A DNA stretch of 64,000 bases from Cladocopium goreaui (GCA_947184155.2 CAMXCT020000441.1:83266-147265), one strand, 5' to 3'; counted from the first letter of the stretch, positions 1 through 10,263 are shown. Numbers and translations are program-made. Notes: generated by a model not told the origin, from the sequence alone.

Positions 1-194
1 AAACGCCGCCAAATTACAGTACGTTTTTTATTACAGAAACAGTTTTTGCAGCAAACAAATACAGAGCAGGCTATCCAGATTAGTCATCTATAAATTGACC
101 ATTTCTCATCGCTATGTATAAAATAATCAGAGGAATTTTCATCACCAGAAGCACCACCACTTCTCAACAATCAGCACCATACACCCACCCATGT

Positions 195-196
<2 letters not shown>

Positions 197-237
<41 letters not shown>

Positions 238-555
238 CCACACATATCACACATATCAAAGTGGTTTAAACCCCCCATCTCCTCTCGCGCTTCGCTTGCG
301 CTTCGAGTGACTCCCGCAATGGCCGTGGTCATGGCGCTGGCAAATCCCAGGTACTTGGGATGTGCGAAGGCCTGGCGATGCAATGATCCACCGGGTGGTT
401 TTTTTCTGCACCAAAAACACATGGATGGGAACAAACCGACACAAGTTTGAAAAACGTGATATGATATGTGTGATATACATGATTTTCGTGATAACTGATG
501 ATGATGATGATGATGACGATGGTTATGATTATGATGATGATGATGATGATGATGT
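197..555. repeat. Paired ATC/GAT microsatellites flanking an inverted repeat
   Basis: An (ATC)n run at about 197-237 faces a (GAT)n run at about 496-555. Next to each run lies a 15-base inverted match: ATATCACACATATCA at 244-258 and its complement at 462-476. Together they could fold into a long hairpin whose loop holds the candidate exon at 272-371. No transposase or target duplication is visible. It may be a fold-back element or two independent microsatellites. Confidence 0.6.
272..371 (-). CDS. Candidate exon, Ala-rich helical segment, parent gene unknown
   Basis: On the minus strand, after an acceptor ending CGCCAG, the frame reads AFAHPKYLGFASAMTTAIAG and continues VTRSASEAREEMGG up to a possible GT donor (GTTTAA). 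The composition is clearly protein-like and GC-rich against AT-rich flanks. Parent gene and function are not recognised. The strand agrees with the other candidate exons in the left half of the window. The shorter plus-strand frames here lack such composition. Confidence 0.45.
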
Positions 556-956
556 CAGAACAATCTTCGAAATCATCTAACCCGATTATATGGAATCACT
601 CCAGACTACCAGGTTAGATCGTCTTGGGATTCAAGTACGATGGACATCGGGTCTCTTGGGAAGACATGTCCAAGGTAGAGTCACGTCTTTGTTGACCTAA
701 ACATCCAGTCCACAACTTCAGCAGGTGCAAACCTAGGCACTTTGTTGTGCTATGTGGTGTTGTTGCATGGGTCACTTTTAGCCACATGACGAATGACATC
801 GCGCAAATCAATCCTGACATGTCGCACATGGCTTGCTGGACAATCCCACAGCTTAAATCCATTCACTTCGATGATTTTCCCATAGCTTCCCATGAAAACT
901 TGGGATTTCCCATACCAAAGCATCGTAAAACCAGGCGGTTCCCTCCATTCCACCTT

Positions 957-1019
957 CAAGAGCAAGTGCCCGTTGACGTGGCTGTTCACCCAGGCAGCCT
1001 TGAAGCTGGCGGAAGCTTC
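957..1019 (-). CDS. Candidate exon, unknown protein
   Basis: The minus frame reads EASASFKAAWVNSHVNGHLL then LK, ending at a GT donor (GTGGAATGG). The frame stays open downstream for about 70 more codons (WREPPGFTMLWYGKSQVF), so the exon may be longer. The family is not recognised. It lies among minus-strand exons and could belong to the same intron-rich gene as its neighbours. Confidence 0.35.
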
Positions 1020-1084
1020 CGCAAAAAAGATCAAGGGAAAAAAAACATGAAATGGTTTTATTATTATGGTTTGTTTCACATGTT

Positions 1085-1158
1085 TTATTATGATTTGTTT
1101 ATATTTGTTCCATCCAGAGATGTAGAAGATGAACATGTCTTGGACCATGACCCAACCA
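1085..1158 (+). repeat. Dispersed direct repeat, copy 1 (copy 2 at about 3588-3661)
   Basis: A stretch of about 70 bases containing CATCCAGAGATGTAGAAGAT and then TGTCTTGGACCATGACCCAACC recurs with few changes at about 3588-3661. The second copy is followed directly by a MITE-A element. No coding function is seen. It may be part of a longer repeat unit or a local duplication. Confidence 0.6.
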
Positions 1159-1380
1159 AATCAATATCATGTAAATTACACAGTATTTCCCAAACTTCAT
1201 ATTGGGATGGCTTTTGCCAGCCGGACCATGATTTACAGCGTTGTTGGTAAGTTCGCATTTTTTTCGGCCGTGGAGTCATGGATGGTTAAACTGGAGACTG
1301 TTTCTTCACGATGCTGGAACTAGAACGATTTGTCCAAAGAATCGGACATGTGAACGTTCCAAATGATCTAACATGTGAAA

Positions 1381-1484
1381 CTGGTTGGTGGTTTCAAGCC
1401 CTCTGAAAACTATGAGTTCGTCAGTTGGGATTATTATTCCCAATATATGGAAAAATAATCCAAATGTTCCAAACCAACAACCGG
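1381..1484. mobile_element. MITE-A copy (CTGGTTGGTGG terminal inverted repeats)
   Basis: This non-coding element of about 104 bases starts CTGGTTGGTGG and ends with an imperfect complement (CCAACAACCGG). The interior has the family's conserved order: CCCTCTGAAAA, GAGTTCGTCAGTTGGGATTA, TTCCCAATATATGG, AAATGTTCC. At least eleven other copies lie in the window. There is no open frame, so it must depend on a transposase made elsewhere. Its right end runs directly into the 1488-1951 minisatellite. Confidence 0.75.
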
Positions 1485-1487
1485 ATC

Positions 1488-1951
1488 CTATGGTTTCCCT
1501 ATGGTTGTCCTATGGTTGTCCTATGGATTTCCTATGGTTTTCCTATGGTTGTCCTATGGCTTTCCTATGGTTTTCCTATGGTTTTCCTATGGTTTTCCTA
1601 TGGTTGTCCTATGGTTGTCCTATGGTTTTCCATGATATGTTCCAAACCACCAACCAGATCCTATGGTTTTCCTATGGTTTTCCTATGGTTGTCCTATGGT
1701 TTTATGGTTTTCCTATGGTTTTCCTATGGTTTTCCTATGGTTGTCCTATGGTTTTCCCATGGTTGTCCTATGGTTTTCCATGATATGTTCCAAACCACCA
1801 ACCAGATCCTATGGTTTTCCTATGGTTTTCCTATGGTTTTCCTATGGTTGTCCTATGGTTGTCCTATGGTTTTCCTATGGTTGTCCTATGGTTTTCCTAT
1901 GGTTTTCCTATGGTTTTCCTATGGTTGTCCTATGGTTTCCATGATATGTTC
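1488..1951. repeat. Minisatellite of 10-11 base units (TCCTATGGTTK) seeded with MITE-A ends
   Basis: Dozens of head-to-tail TCCTATGGTTT or TCCTATGGTTG units form the array. It is broken at about 1630, 1778 and 1940 by a module CCATGATATGTTCCAAA followed, in the first two, by CCACCAACCAGATCC. That module is the right end of the neighbouring MITE-A element. The array therefore has a higher-order unit of about 150 bases. Open frames through it spell only repeated LWFSYGFPMV-type peptides and are not taken as genes. Confidence 0.85.
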
Positions 1952-2123
1952 CAAAGCACCAGGAAAACATTGTGAACACATTGGGATGGGGATGGATCGG
2001 GTGGGAAATCACGTCCCTGAAGGCCCGAAGGCGTGGGGCTTGGTCATGCCTTCTGGCTTTGCAAAATGACCACATTGGTACAGTGAGGTCAAGACTGTGG
2101 TACCCCAAAAAAACACGGTTGCT

Positions 2124-2158
<35 letters not shown>

Positions 2159-2229
2159 ATATATTATATATATATGACTATGTAAATATATATATATATA
2201 TCAATAATTTTGTATATATATATATATGT
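2124..2229. repeat. AT dinucleotide microsatellite
   Basis: Near-continuous (AT)n with short interruptions. Similar tracts occur at about 6535-6560, 6670-6730, 13400-13470, 14081-14110, 19340-19380, 27368-27385, 27850-27900, 32795-32815, 34562-34606, 44570-44690, 48673-48705, 50650-50730 and 53040-53080. Many abut MITE-like elements or, at 34606, the retrotransposon. Confidence 0.9.
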
Positions 2230-2489
2230 AGATATGTTTGGACATGTTGAGACTTTCTAAAAACATCTACAATGGTGGTTTACCCAAAACATAACAGCTA
2301 CAATTTGGGGATGGGTCAAACCCAACCCATAAGAATGGCGCATTTTGGGATGCTGCCGAAGTCACGGAGAGACCTCAGCTCAAGGGTCAACCGATTGACC
2401 CCACAACAAGGTGGTGCTGCATATACCTGCATGCATATCTGAGGTTAGTGATGTACATAAACATCTGGTATAGATGAAAATATAAATTC

Positions 2490-2591
2490 CTGGTTGGTGG
2501 TATACCTACCCCTCTGAAAAATATGAGTCAGATGGGATGATTATTCCCAATATACGGAAAAATAATCCAAATGTTCCAAACCACCAACCAG
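2490..2591. mobile_element. MITE-A copy
   Basis: Starts CTGGTTGGTGG, ends CCACCAACCAG (perfect 11-base inverted repeats), 102 bases. The interior contains ACCTACCCCTCTGAAAAATA and ATTCCCAATATACGG as in the other copies. No coding capacity. Confidence 0.8.
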
Positions 2592-2753
2592 TATATGCAT
2601 AATACTGCATACATATCTGGTAAAGATACAAATCTACAATTAATCACTGAGGTGACACGAAAAGTGACACTCTGTCAAGATGGCCGTGTTTTTTTTTGTT
2701 TGGCTCCTGCAGAAGCATTAGTTTGTTCATGCTGAATTTCCCATCAGGCTGAC

Positions 2754-2868
2754 TTACCCTCTGGTTATGACTAACATAGCCATGGTATAGATGGCCCATA
2801 GAAATAGATGGTTTATCTGGGTTTACCGAACTTAAAAATGGTGATTTTCCATGGCTATGTTAATCAAC
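2754..2868. mobile_element. MITE-B copy, degenerate
   Basis: Begins TTACCCTCTGGTTATGACTA and carries the family's internal words TGGTGATTTTCCATGGCTAT and GTTAATC near its right end, but lacks the closing CCAGAGGGTAA. Better copies are at 22807-22920 and 26718-26826. Non-coding. Confidence 0.55.
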
Positions 2869-2899
2869 CATTTACAATTTTCAACCATCCAATTGTGGA

Positions 2900-3012
2900 T
2901 CCATCATCCTACGGGATCCGCTACTCGGATCACGCAACTGCGACGAAAAACCAAGAGACCAAAAGCCACGTTGGTGAATGACAATAGCCTCAAGGCAGAG
3001 CCAGAGGATGCA
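2900..3012 (-). CDS. Candidate exon, hydrophobic segment
   Basis: The minus frame reads ASSGSALRLLSFTNVAFGLL then VFRRSCVIRVADPV, a plausible membrane segment followed by basic residues. Splice limits were not fixed. The parent protein is unknown. The region is richer in G+C than its flanks. Confidence 0.3.
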
Positions 3013-3456
3013 ACAAAAACACACATCAAACTACCAACTGGGTTTGTTCAAATCATAGTGTGCCCAAAAATACTAATGGGGTATCATAATTTCCTCTTAT
3101 CAACATGATTGTTTTTCGGGTAGAATCACATCATATCTATCCCATTTCTTGTCAAACCCTATAGAACATCTCCGACTGTCACCTTGAGGTAGCAAATGTC
3201 GCAGTCTCAACCGAAGTCAAGTATATTGGGGTCGCAATTGCATTCCTCATGCCCGAAACTGTTGAAACGTTCAATCAACTCACATAAAATGGCATCAATT
3301 GTCTCATACATAGCACCCCCTCTAAAAAACAATATGAAAATTGTAGAGCTACGGATACACATAATATGGACATCCCACAAAAAAAATGGAAAAACATCAT
3401 ATACCACATTATCACAATGATGGATCACATCCTGAAAATACATCAATTTCCATATA

Positions 3457-3557
3457 CTGGTTGGGGGTTTCAACCCCTTCTGAAAAATATGAGTCAGTTG
3501 GGATTATTGTTCCCAAGGTATGGAAAAATAAAATTCATGTTCCAAACCAACAACCAG
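3457..3557. mobile_element. MITE-A copy
   Basis: Starts CTGGTTGGGGG, ends CCAACAACCAG, about 101 bases, flanked by TA on both sides. The preceding bases AAATACATCAATTTCCATAT also precede the next copy at 3687 with one change, so the flank was duplicated with the element or the two inserted into copies of one repeat. Confidence 0.75.
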
Positions 3558-3686
3558 TATGAAAACAGCATTCACATGTTGAATTATTAATTATGAATTG
3601 TTTATATGTGTTTCATCCAGAGATGTAGAAGATGAGCATGTCTTGGACCATGACCCAACCCCTAAAAATACATCAATTTACATATA

Positions 3687-3809
3687 CTGGTTGGTGGTAT
3701 ACCTACCCCTCTGAAAAATGATGGAGTTCGTCAGTTGGGATTATGACATTCCCAATACAGTATATGGAAAGTCATGTCATCCAGTCATGTTCCAGTCACC
3801 ACCAACCAG
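3687..3809. mobile_element. MITE-A copy, longer subtype
   Basis: Starts CTGGTTGGTGG, ends CCACCAACCAG, 123 bases. The extra length is a GTCATGTCATCCAGTCATG segment near the right end, shared with the copies at 45617 and 46727, which defines a subtype. Non-coding. Confidence 0.8.
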
Positions 3810-4324
3810 ATATATGTTCAACTTTTTTTGTGAAGCCCAACAGTTGGCATCCCTTGCCGACGCAGGGACCAGAGGCTTGGATCTGGCCATAAGCTGACAG
3901 TCGCAATGGCTTTGTTGCAGGTGGACATTCTGAGAGCCGTGACGGAACATGACTCTTCAGTACTTGGGTTTTCTTTAACACGGGGAGTACTAGATATCAT
4001 GAGAATCTATAGCTATTGCTATCATCATGATATCATCTTTTTGGTGAACTAGATTTATCAGCTATTCAAATTATGTGTGTATATATATACATAATATTAC
4101 CAGAATCGATAATTTCAAACCCTGGTTCAAAATCAGCAGATACCTTAAAACAAAAGCAAAGAGAGAATCTGCAAATGGAACCTCCCCAACTGAACCAGCT
4201 ATAAATAGCTATGTAGGGTCATTGAATCCGGGGATTGCATTTTAGTCATCTTCAAAAAAATGGGAAAGTAAATCCCCACTAAAACAGTGAACATTGAGTT
4301 TCCTATACCTTTTAGGGGATTATT

Positions 4325-4470
4325 AAAACTTGACGTTTTCCTCTTCTCCTATGTTTAAGTAACGACTGGAACTCGGAACTCGGAAGGTTCATCCTAACCA
4401 TCCATTCCCCAGATGTGATGGACATTCCCACCGATTTCTGCGTTGCGCTGAGTGTCTCTGAATTGTAAGA
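4325..4470 (-). CDS. Candidate exon, unknown protein
   Basis: The minus frame reads SVGMSITSGEWMVRMNLPSS then EFQSLLKHRRRGKRQ after a possible acceptor ending TTCAG. The composition is protein-like and the plus frames are broken by stops. Exon ends are not fixed and the function is unknown. Confidence 0.35.
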
Positions 4471-4744
4471 GAGCTGCTTATAGTATAAGAAATAGATAGA
4501 AATAGTATAAGTAAAAGTATCATGGTTCCTCAAGCGACATTGGATTAATCATATTAAGATATTGATAAGAACTCCAAATCCAAACTACCAAGCATTTCAT
4601 GGGTCTGTCTGAAAATAGGATACCCCACCAATTTCATGGTCAATCATCATTATGTTACCTATAACTAGTGAAAATCCACTGGTTTATCATCATATTCCCT
4701 CTTAAAATGACTATAAATGGATATGAATGGTGGGCTTCTTGAAA

Positions 4745-4829
4745 TGGATCCCCAAGTCACCATGGGTTTCAATACTCAAATGGTCTAAGTTGGGATGATG
4801 TGGGGGTACCCCCATGGCTTGGAAACCTG
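4745..4829 (+). repeat. Dispersed repeat, copy 1 (copy 2 at about 17605-17695)
   Basis: A segment of about 85 bases containing GTTTCAATACT, GGATGATGTGGGGGTACC and GGAAACCT recurs with moderate divergence at about 17605-17695 in the same orientation. A related GGGGTACCCCCAAATCC stretch occurs near 51210. No terminal repeats or coding potential are visible. It overlaps the left edge of the candidate exon at 4827-4910. Confidence 0.5.
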
Positions 4830-4910
4830 CATGGCTGGCGGTATTCCAAGGATCCGCTTCTCAGGCATCACCGTGTTGAGTTCGGCTGTGGCAGCAAAAG
4901 ACGCCGTGGC
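4827..4910 (-). CDS. Candidate exon (28 codons), unknown protein
   Basis: On the minus strand an acceptor (CTGTAG) is followed by exactly 28 codons and a GT donor (CAG|GTTTCC). The peptide starts ATASFAATAELNTVMPEKRI and ends LGIPPAMQ. The phase-0 limits and protein-like composition make this one of the better small exons in the left part. Function unknown. Confidence 0.5.
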
Positions 4911-5122
4911 CTACAGGGGCCCGAGGGCATGGTACCCAAAAACTGCCAAGTTATCAACTTGAACTCGATTAGACTAGAAGTGGCAAATCATGGCAATACA
5001 ATTCTCAAATCAGAACTAAAAACATACTAAACCAATTTCATCCTTAATGGAATTTGGGGGTACACTATTTTCAGACAAGCCCATTCACCCACCCCACCAG
5101 GCTGAACATCTGAAAAATATCT

Positions 5123-5186
5123 CTGCAGGCAAGGAGCAAACAAAGCCAAAGATGGCAACAAAAAATACAACCACCGCGACCATGGC
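5123..5186 (-). CDS. Candidate exon with one membrane segment
   Basis: The minus frame after a CACTTTGAG acceptor reads AMVAVVVFFVAIFGFVCSLP, a strongly hydrophobic stretch as expected for a transmembrane helix. The 3' limit is uncertain (GA donor or continuation). Together with the exons at 7973 and 13933 it suggests one or more multi-pass membrane proteins on this strand. Confidence 0.4.
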
Positions 5187-5350
5187 CTCAAAGTGAGGTG
5201 GTTGCAAAGTGGGAACCACTGAATCTCAACCATGGGAAGTGGGGGGGCAGGCAAGCAACCTCCAGTTTGGAATCGCTAAGTTGGTGCAAATCACTCATGT
5301 CATTCAGGTTTTCTGCAATATGAAATGCACTTAACGGAACCCAAGAAAAA

Positions 5351-5450
5351 TGGATTGGTGGTTTCAACCCCTCTGAAAAATGTGAACTCAGTTGGGATTA
5401 TTATTCCCAATATATGGAAAATAAAAGTCATGTTCCAAACCACCAACCAG
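5351..5450. mobile_element. MITE-A copy, left end eroded
   Basis: The left end is degenerate (GATTGGTGG); the right end CCACCAACCAG is perfect. The interior has CCCTCTGAAAAATGTGAACT and ATTCCCAATATATGG. About 100 bases, non-coding. Confidence 0.7.
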
Positions 5451-6040
5451 AAAACGGATTGGACCTATTGTTTCTTAAACTGGAGGAACTGGAATAGGCT
5501 GCGCAACGCACCCCATTCATCAATTCCATTGGGGCTTGACCCAGCTTGATCGCAGCACGACATCTCTGCCGAGGATCATTAGGACTTGCATCACCTGCCA
5601 GTGCTTGGTTTCAGCCCATGGCATCCCAAAAAAACATGATTAGAGCGCTTCAATAAAAAATTGTCCATCCTCGATGATCTTAGCCAAGGTGCCGCAAATT
5701 GGAATTTCACCCCACATTCCTGACAGCGACGTTCAGTGTGACACAGAAAGATTGCATGATGTGTGGCCTGTTTGGATCAGCTTCTCCCACTCAACCAGGG
5801 ATCACGTGGAAATTGTCTGAAAATAGGCGACCCCAAAACTTTGATGGTTCACCATCATGTCCCTTACGCAAATAACTTTGGGAGGATACCCAATTTGCAG
5901 AAGCAGCCATCAGCCACAAGTGTTGCTTGCATATCCCATTCGTATTAGTTTCCGTAAAATGCCATTAAACCACCATAAAATCTTCACAAAATCCACATTC
6001 ATTGAGTAGTGATTTTGGGTTCCCCCGCCATATCTTTGAC

Positions 6041-6102
6041 CTGTAAGGTGAGGAGCCTGGCCCCAGCATAGTCATGTGTTCTTCTTGGGGGAGCAGGGGT
6101 CG
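6041..6102 (-). CDS. Candidate exon (62 bases), unknown protein
   Basis: On the minus strand, acceptor CACGTAG is followed by TPAPPRRTHDYAGARLLTLQ and then a GT donor (CAG|GTCAAAG). Both limits look like real splice sites. Family not recognised. Neighbouring exons at 6305-6395 and 7044-7095 are on the same strand. Confidence 0.45.
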
Positions 6103-6304
6103 CTACGTGGAAAACTTGATTCATAGCTCCATAGAATTTTGAAGCTCCTAGGTTGAAGTCGAATCAGACGTTTGGTCCCATTATCACCATTATTTTCCAT
6201 GTTGTTCTTTCCCAATGATTTTTCCCCATTCTGTATCTACAGTATATCCCGATTTTTTCCACCATTCAAACACCAACCTTTCCCCGTTCAGCACAGGACG
6301 GAGG

Positions 6305-6395
6305 ATCCGCTACCATGATCCACACGGCAAAGCTAGAGGAAAGCTGCGAAGTCGCTTGACTCAGCTTCCATGCCTGTCGTTCCGTCCAAAATTGT
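6305..6395 (-). CDS. Candidate exon, unknown protein
   Basis: The minus frame reads TERQAWKLSQATSQLSSSFA then VWIMVADP, an amphipathic-to-hydrophobic segment. A competing minus frame ends early. Splice limits were not fixed. Confidence 0.3.
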
Positions 6396-7043
6396 AACTT
6401 TGGATGATCGATTTAATGATAATATCATACACACATATTTATAATGTATCATATTATTATATACACATACACATGTTGAAATTTTATATACACATGATAC
6501 GTATGTGTACATTAATATCGATAACAACAGTGTATATATATATATAACAATTAGATGTACATATAAACATAACGTGTGTACTTTTTTTCAATGTGTGCTT
6601 TCCATTTTGGGTGTGTCCCATATGTTTCCATCAAAACACATGTTGTTACGTGTATATGTAAAATATATACAATATATATATATACAGTACATACATATAT
6701 ATATATATACAGTACATATATACATATATTATGTATATTACATGTATGCATACATGTATACCGGCGTAGAGAATCATTCTCCCGACCATGGATGATCTTT
6801 GAGGAACCCACCCGCGGTGAAAATCAAAAGGGCCTCCTCTGTTTCTCGCAGATCTGCCATAGATACCCTTGGAGAAAACAACAATCAGCGGCAAACAATA
6901 AGTTATGAATGGTTTGTAAAAACGCAGTTGAACTTGATATCACTGATATCACCGATACTCCGAAGAATGTGAGCAAGTCAAATTATGAACCTTCAATTAG
7001 CTGTGGATTCCTAGATTTCTTCGTCGAATTACCACACTATTAC

Positions 7044-7095
7044 CTGGGCATCCGAGGCACTTGTCCACCCGTTCTGTTTCTGTCAGCTGTTGCAC
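7044..7095 (-). CDS. Candidate exon (52 bases), unknown protein
   Basis: On the minus strand an acceptor (ATCCGAG) is followed by VQQLTETERVDKCLGCPG and a GT donor (CAG|GTAATAG). The acidic/Cys-containing peptide is unrecognised, but the two good splice borders make the exon credible. Confidence 0.45.
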
Positions 7096-7232
7096 CTCGG
7101 ATGAGGGATCACCAAAATTCGATAGCCAACTTACCCAACCGGCGATTACCAACCATACCCCAGAAATGCATTGAAATCGTTAAAGGAAGTTGAAATAACT
7201 TCATAAACAGGAAGAAATCGCATCAACTGACC

Positions 7233-7457
7233 CTAGCGGCACACAGAGATTGCAAAGTGACTTGCTTGAGTCAAGGTACACTCTTGGGCGAGACTCCCGA
7301 AGTCTGGGTTATTCTCGGAAAGTTCATGCTTGTTTACGAACCTCGTTATTTCCAGAGAAGTTCCTATACATTGGATTAGTCCCATGAAAACAGCTAGTAG
7401 AACCACATCTGAAACCATCATGTCATCTCTGAGTCTGTATCTTAACGGGACGAACAT
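7233..7457 (-). CDS. Candidate exon with hydrophobic stretch
   Basis: The minus open frame reads SDVVLLAVFMGLIQCIGTSL (likely membrane segment) followed by a polar stretch EITRFVNKHELSENNPDFGS and LAQECTLTQASHF. The exon is probably shorter than the open frame. No family recognised. It sits between candidate exons of the same strand. Confidence 0.35.
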   Translation of the reverse strand: MFVPLRYRLRDDMMVSDVVLLAVFMGLIQCIGTSLEITRFVNKHELSENNPDFGSLAQECTLTQASHFAISVCR

Positions 7458-7972
7458 ATAATATATACAAGTTCATATTGATTATTTCAAATAGGATCAC
7501 TTACTTCATGATTCTGTTGAAAGAGTGCAAAACATGGTGTTTCAATGTGCTTCAAATGCCTTGATTTCCGGATTAAAACAAAGAAATATTAACATTTTTT
7601 GGCGCGGTAATTTTGTTCATCATTTCCCCGCCTGCCAAGTGAGGGTCTCTAGATTTTATCAGAGTTGCTTTCCTCTCCTCCTCCTCCTCCTCCTTCTCCC
7701 CCGCAGCCTTGGACGTCAACCGCGAGCTCCAGATCTCAGAGGGCACTGCCGGACCTCAACAGCAGCAATGTCAGAATATATGCCTTGGTGGCGGGGATCA
7801 CTCGAAGTAAAGTATTCTTTTTACTTGAGCAGCGTTTAAAACACTGTGTCATCCTGTGTCATCCCTTTATGCTGGTTGTTTACTAGGCATTCCCGGTGAA
7901 AATGGATGATGAACCTTCTCCCAATATTTAAAGGATAGCATCGCCGTTTTTACAACCGTGGTAACCCGCAAC

Positions 7973-8130
7973 CTGATAAACTGTTTCAACAGGGGCCCCC
8001 CTAACGCAGCATCCCCGCAAGCCGTAGGCACCACCAAGGAGAAGAACAAACCCTGTCCAGTCCATGAGATGCTGATCCCGAGACCTCCGAAGAAAGCGCC
8101 CACCTGGGACTCTGAAAGAGGGCTGACCAC
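7973..8130 (-). CDS. Candidate exon of a membrane transporter-like protein
   Basis: A long pyrimidine tract ending ATCCAG precedes VVSPLSESQVGAFFGGLGIS, ISWTGQGLFFSLVVPTACGD and AALGGPLLKQFI, ending at a GT donor (CAG|GTTGCGG). The small-residue-rich helix with a SWTGQG turn recalls multi-pass carriers such as UNC93-like proteins, but this is a weak resemblance and I do not assign it. A second minus frame is also open here, so the frame choice rests on composition. Confidence 0.4.
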
Positions 8131-9130
8131 CTGGATAACGATGGGGGGAACAAGGAGATTTCCAATTGATTGAAACCATGAAAAAGGTGAAAATTGTATC
8201 ACAGCCAGGCGCTTTGAACCCAAAGGGGTAAAGCTGCGAACCAACAGTAAGCTGGGAATATAGCCAAGAAGCAAGGTGATATCACCGATCAAAATTATCC
8301 AACATGGAGAGTTCACCAATTGATACCAGTTGAGCATGGGGCGATCGTCCGACACACGCAGGAACTAATATAATTAGTCCAACAACCAGATTGATATAAA
8401 GAAAAGGTAATTGCACAAATCACGATGGGTTTTAATCCAACCAACACAAAATCAATAATTATAGCGAAAATATATGAAAATATTCGAAATAAGGGGTGAT
8501 TCACGCAAGTGAGACTGGCAATGATACCCAACAAAGGCGAGTGATTTCAAAACATGAACCCTCTAGGGATACCTGATTGCAATGGCTGGTTTTTGGATTA
8601 CACATGGGACAACCCCAGGAATCTTGCACATTGTGCATCGAATGGAATCGCCAAACACTTCATTAATGGCAACATGGATCGTGAGGGATTGAGGACACTG
8701 ACGCGTGGATCGGACACCAACTGCCTGTTGCGAAACTCTGGGATAGAACTAACATCATGTTGAATGCGAAGACTTCAGGAAACATCAGGAAACATTAGGA
8801 AGCCTCAAGTTTGCTGGAAAATCACAAAAACCAAGACCAACCAAGGAACCCGAATGCAGTCACGTAATTTAATTTTGAATTACACCAGCATAGATTGACC
8901 CCAAACAGCAACAACACATGTTTCCACGAAGGTCATGTGCAATTCAAAATTCATGGAGCTGTCTGGCACACTCCTATCTTCTGCTTTACTCCTTCATTAC
9001 TTCAACCGTACAAATACGAGGCAATAAAAGAAACGCCCCGACGCATCCAGGAATCCACACAGAGTGGAGGTCCTTAATGTTCAAACGTGTCCAAAACTGG
9101 TACAAGCTGTTTTCTCTTGAGAACAATAGC
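8131..9130. other. About 1 kb without supported gene
   Basis: Mostly AT-rich sequence. A minus frame upstream of the 8130 acceptor is open to about 8355 (CWIILIGDITLLLGYIPSLL) but is probably intron. Nothing else is supportable. Confidence 0.4.
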
Positions 9131-9935
9131 GCCAGCACAAGCCCATGGAACAGAACCCTTTTCCTGAGAAAAGAAGAAGAGAGAAGAAGGGAGACAAGCA
9201 CCGGAACCCCCGCCAGAACGAAGAGGAACCAGGAAATCCATGATGAAACAGAACCCCTTTCCTGAAAAAAAGAGAGAAGGGAGACAAGCACCGGAACCCA
9301 GCTCCTGTAAATCATGATGGAACAGAAGCCTTTTCCTGAGAAAAGTAAGAAGAGAGAAGAAGGGAGACAAGCACCGGAACCCCAGCCGGAACCAGGAGGA
9401 ACCAGCAAATCATGATGGAACAGAACCAAGAAGAGAGAAGAAGGGAGACAAGCACCGGAACCAAAGAAGAGAGAAGGGGAGACAAGCACCGGAACCCCAG
9501 CCGGAACCAAGAGGAACCAGCAAATCATGATGGAACAGAACCAAGAAGAGAGAAGAAGGGAGACAAGCACCGGAACCAAAGAAGAGAGAAGGGGAGACAA
9601 GCACCGGAACCCCAGCCGGAACCAAGAGGAACCAGCAAATCATGATGGAACAGAACCAAGAAGAGAGAAGAAGGGAGACAAGCACCGGAACCAAAGAAGA
9701 GAGATGAAGGGAGACAAGCACCAGAACCCCAGCCGGAACCAGGAAGAAGCAGCAAATCATGATGGAACAGAACCCCTTTCAGGTGGAAAGAAAGAAGAGA
9801 GAAGAAGGGAGACAAGCATCGGAACCAAAGAAGAGAGAAGAACGGAGACAAACACCGGAATCCAGCCGGAACCAGGAGGAACCAGCAAATCATGATGGAA
9901 CAGAACCCCTTTCCTGAGGAAAGAAAGAAGAGAGA
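9131..9935. repeat. Minisatellite, units of about 114 bases with nested subrepeats
   Basis: The anchor AAATCATGATGGAACAGAAC recurs at about 9309, 9409, 9523, 9637, 9755 and 9889, with decayed starts near 9144 and 9239; spacings are 99, 114, 114, 118 and 134. Each unit repeats AGAAGAGAGAAGAAGGGAGA and CAAGCACCGGAACC once or twice. Long frames open on both strands are a by-product of the purine-rich repeat. The right end runs into a possible minus exon (about 9935-10026, FSWDDFPLLTASDDKAVKL). Confidence 0.85.
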
Positions 9936-10048
9936 CAGTTTCACCGCCTTGTCATCCGAGGCCGTGAGGAGTGGAAAATCGTCCCAGGAGAAACAACACT
10001 GCGAACCACCCCGCAGCGAACCTGAAGGAACCGGGAACGATTTTTCAA

Positions 10049-10156
10049 ACCTTCTGGTAAACCAAAAAAATTACTGAAAATCACCATTTTTCATAAGTAA
10101 ATCAAAAAAACTAAATGTCCATTTTCAATGGCTATATTAAATTACCACAGGGCACC
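10049..10156. mobile_element. MITE-B copy, degenerate
   Basis: CTTCTGGTAAACC at the left and AAATTACCACAGGG at the right are imperfect inverted ends of the TTACCCTCTGGTAAA family. The interior has GAAAATCACCATTTTTCATA. Non-coding. Confidence 0.45.
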
Positions 10157-10263
10157 CCAGATGTGAAAAATCTGTTGGCTTTCTATGATGTGGTTGACAT
10201 GAATGTGGTCAACTAACATAGATGTGGCACCTTAAACTCATATCCTCATACATCCAATGTTCA

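Noticed and set aside
1385-2069. Plus frames of 132 and 214 codons
   Set aside because: They only translate the TCCTATGGTT minisatellite (LWFSYGFPMV repeats).
6505-6908. Several frames of 82-110 codons on both strands
   Set aside because: They mostly translate TATA/GTATAT microsatellite (YIYIYTVHIYIY). Only a short minus piece near 6807-6858 (DLRETEEALLIFTAG) might be an exon.
9074-9944. Overlapping frames of 77-204 codons on both strands
   Set aside because: By-product of the purine-rich minisatellite; no family resemblance and no splice support.
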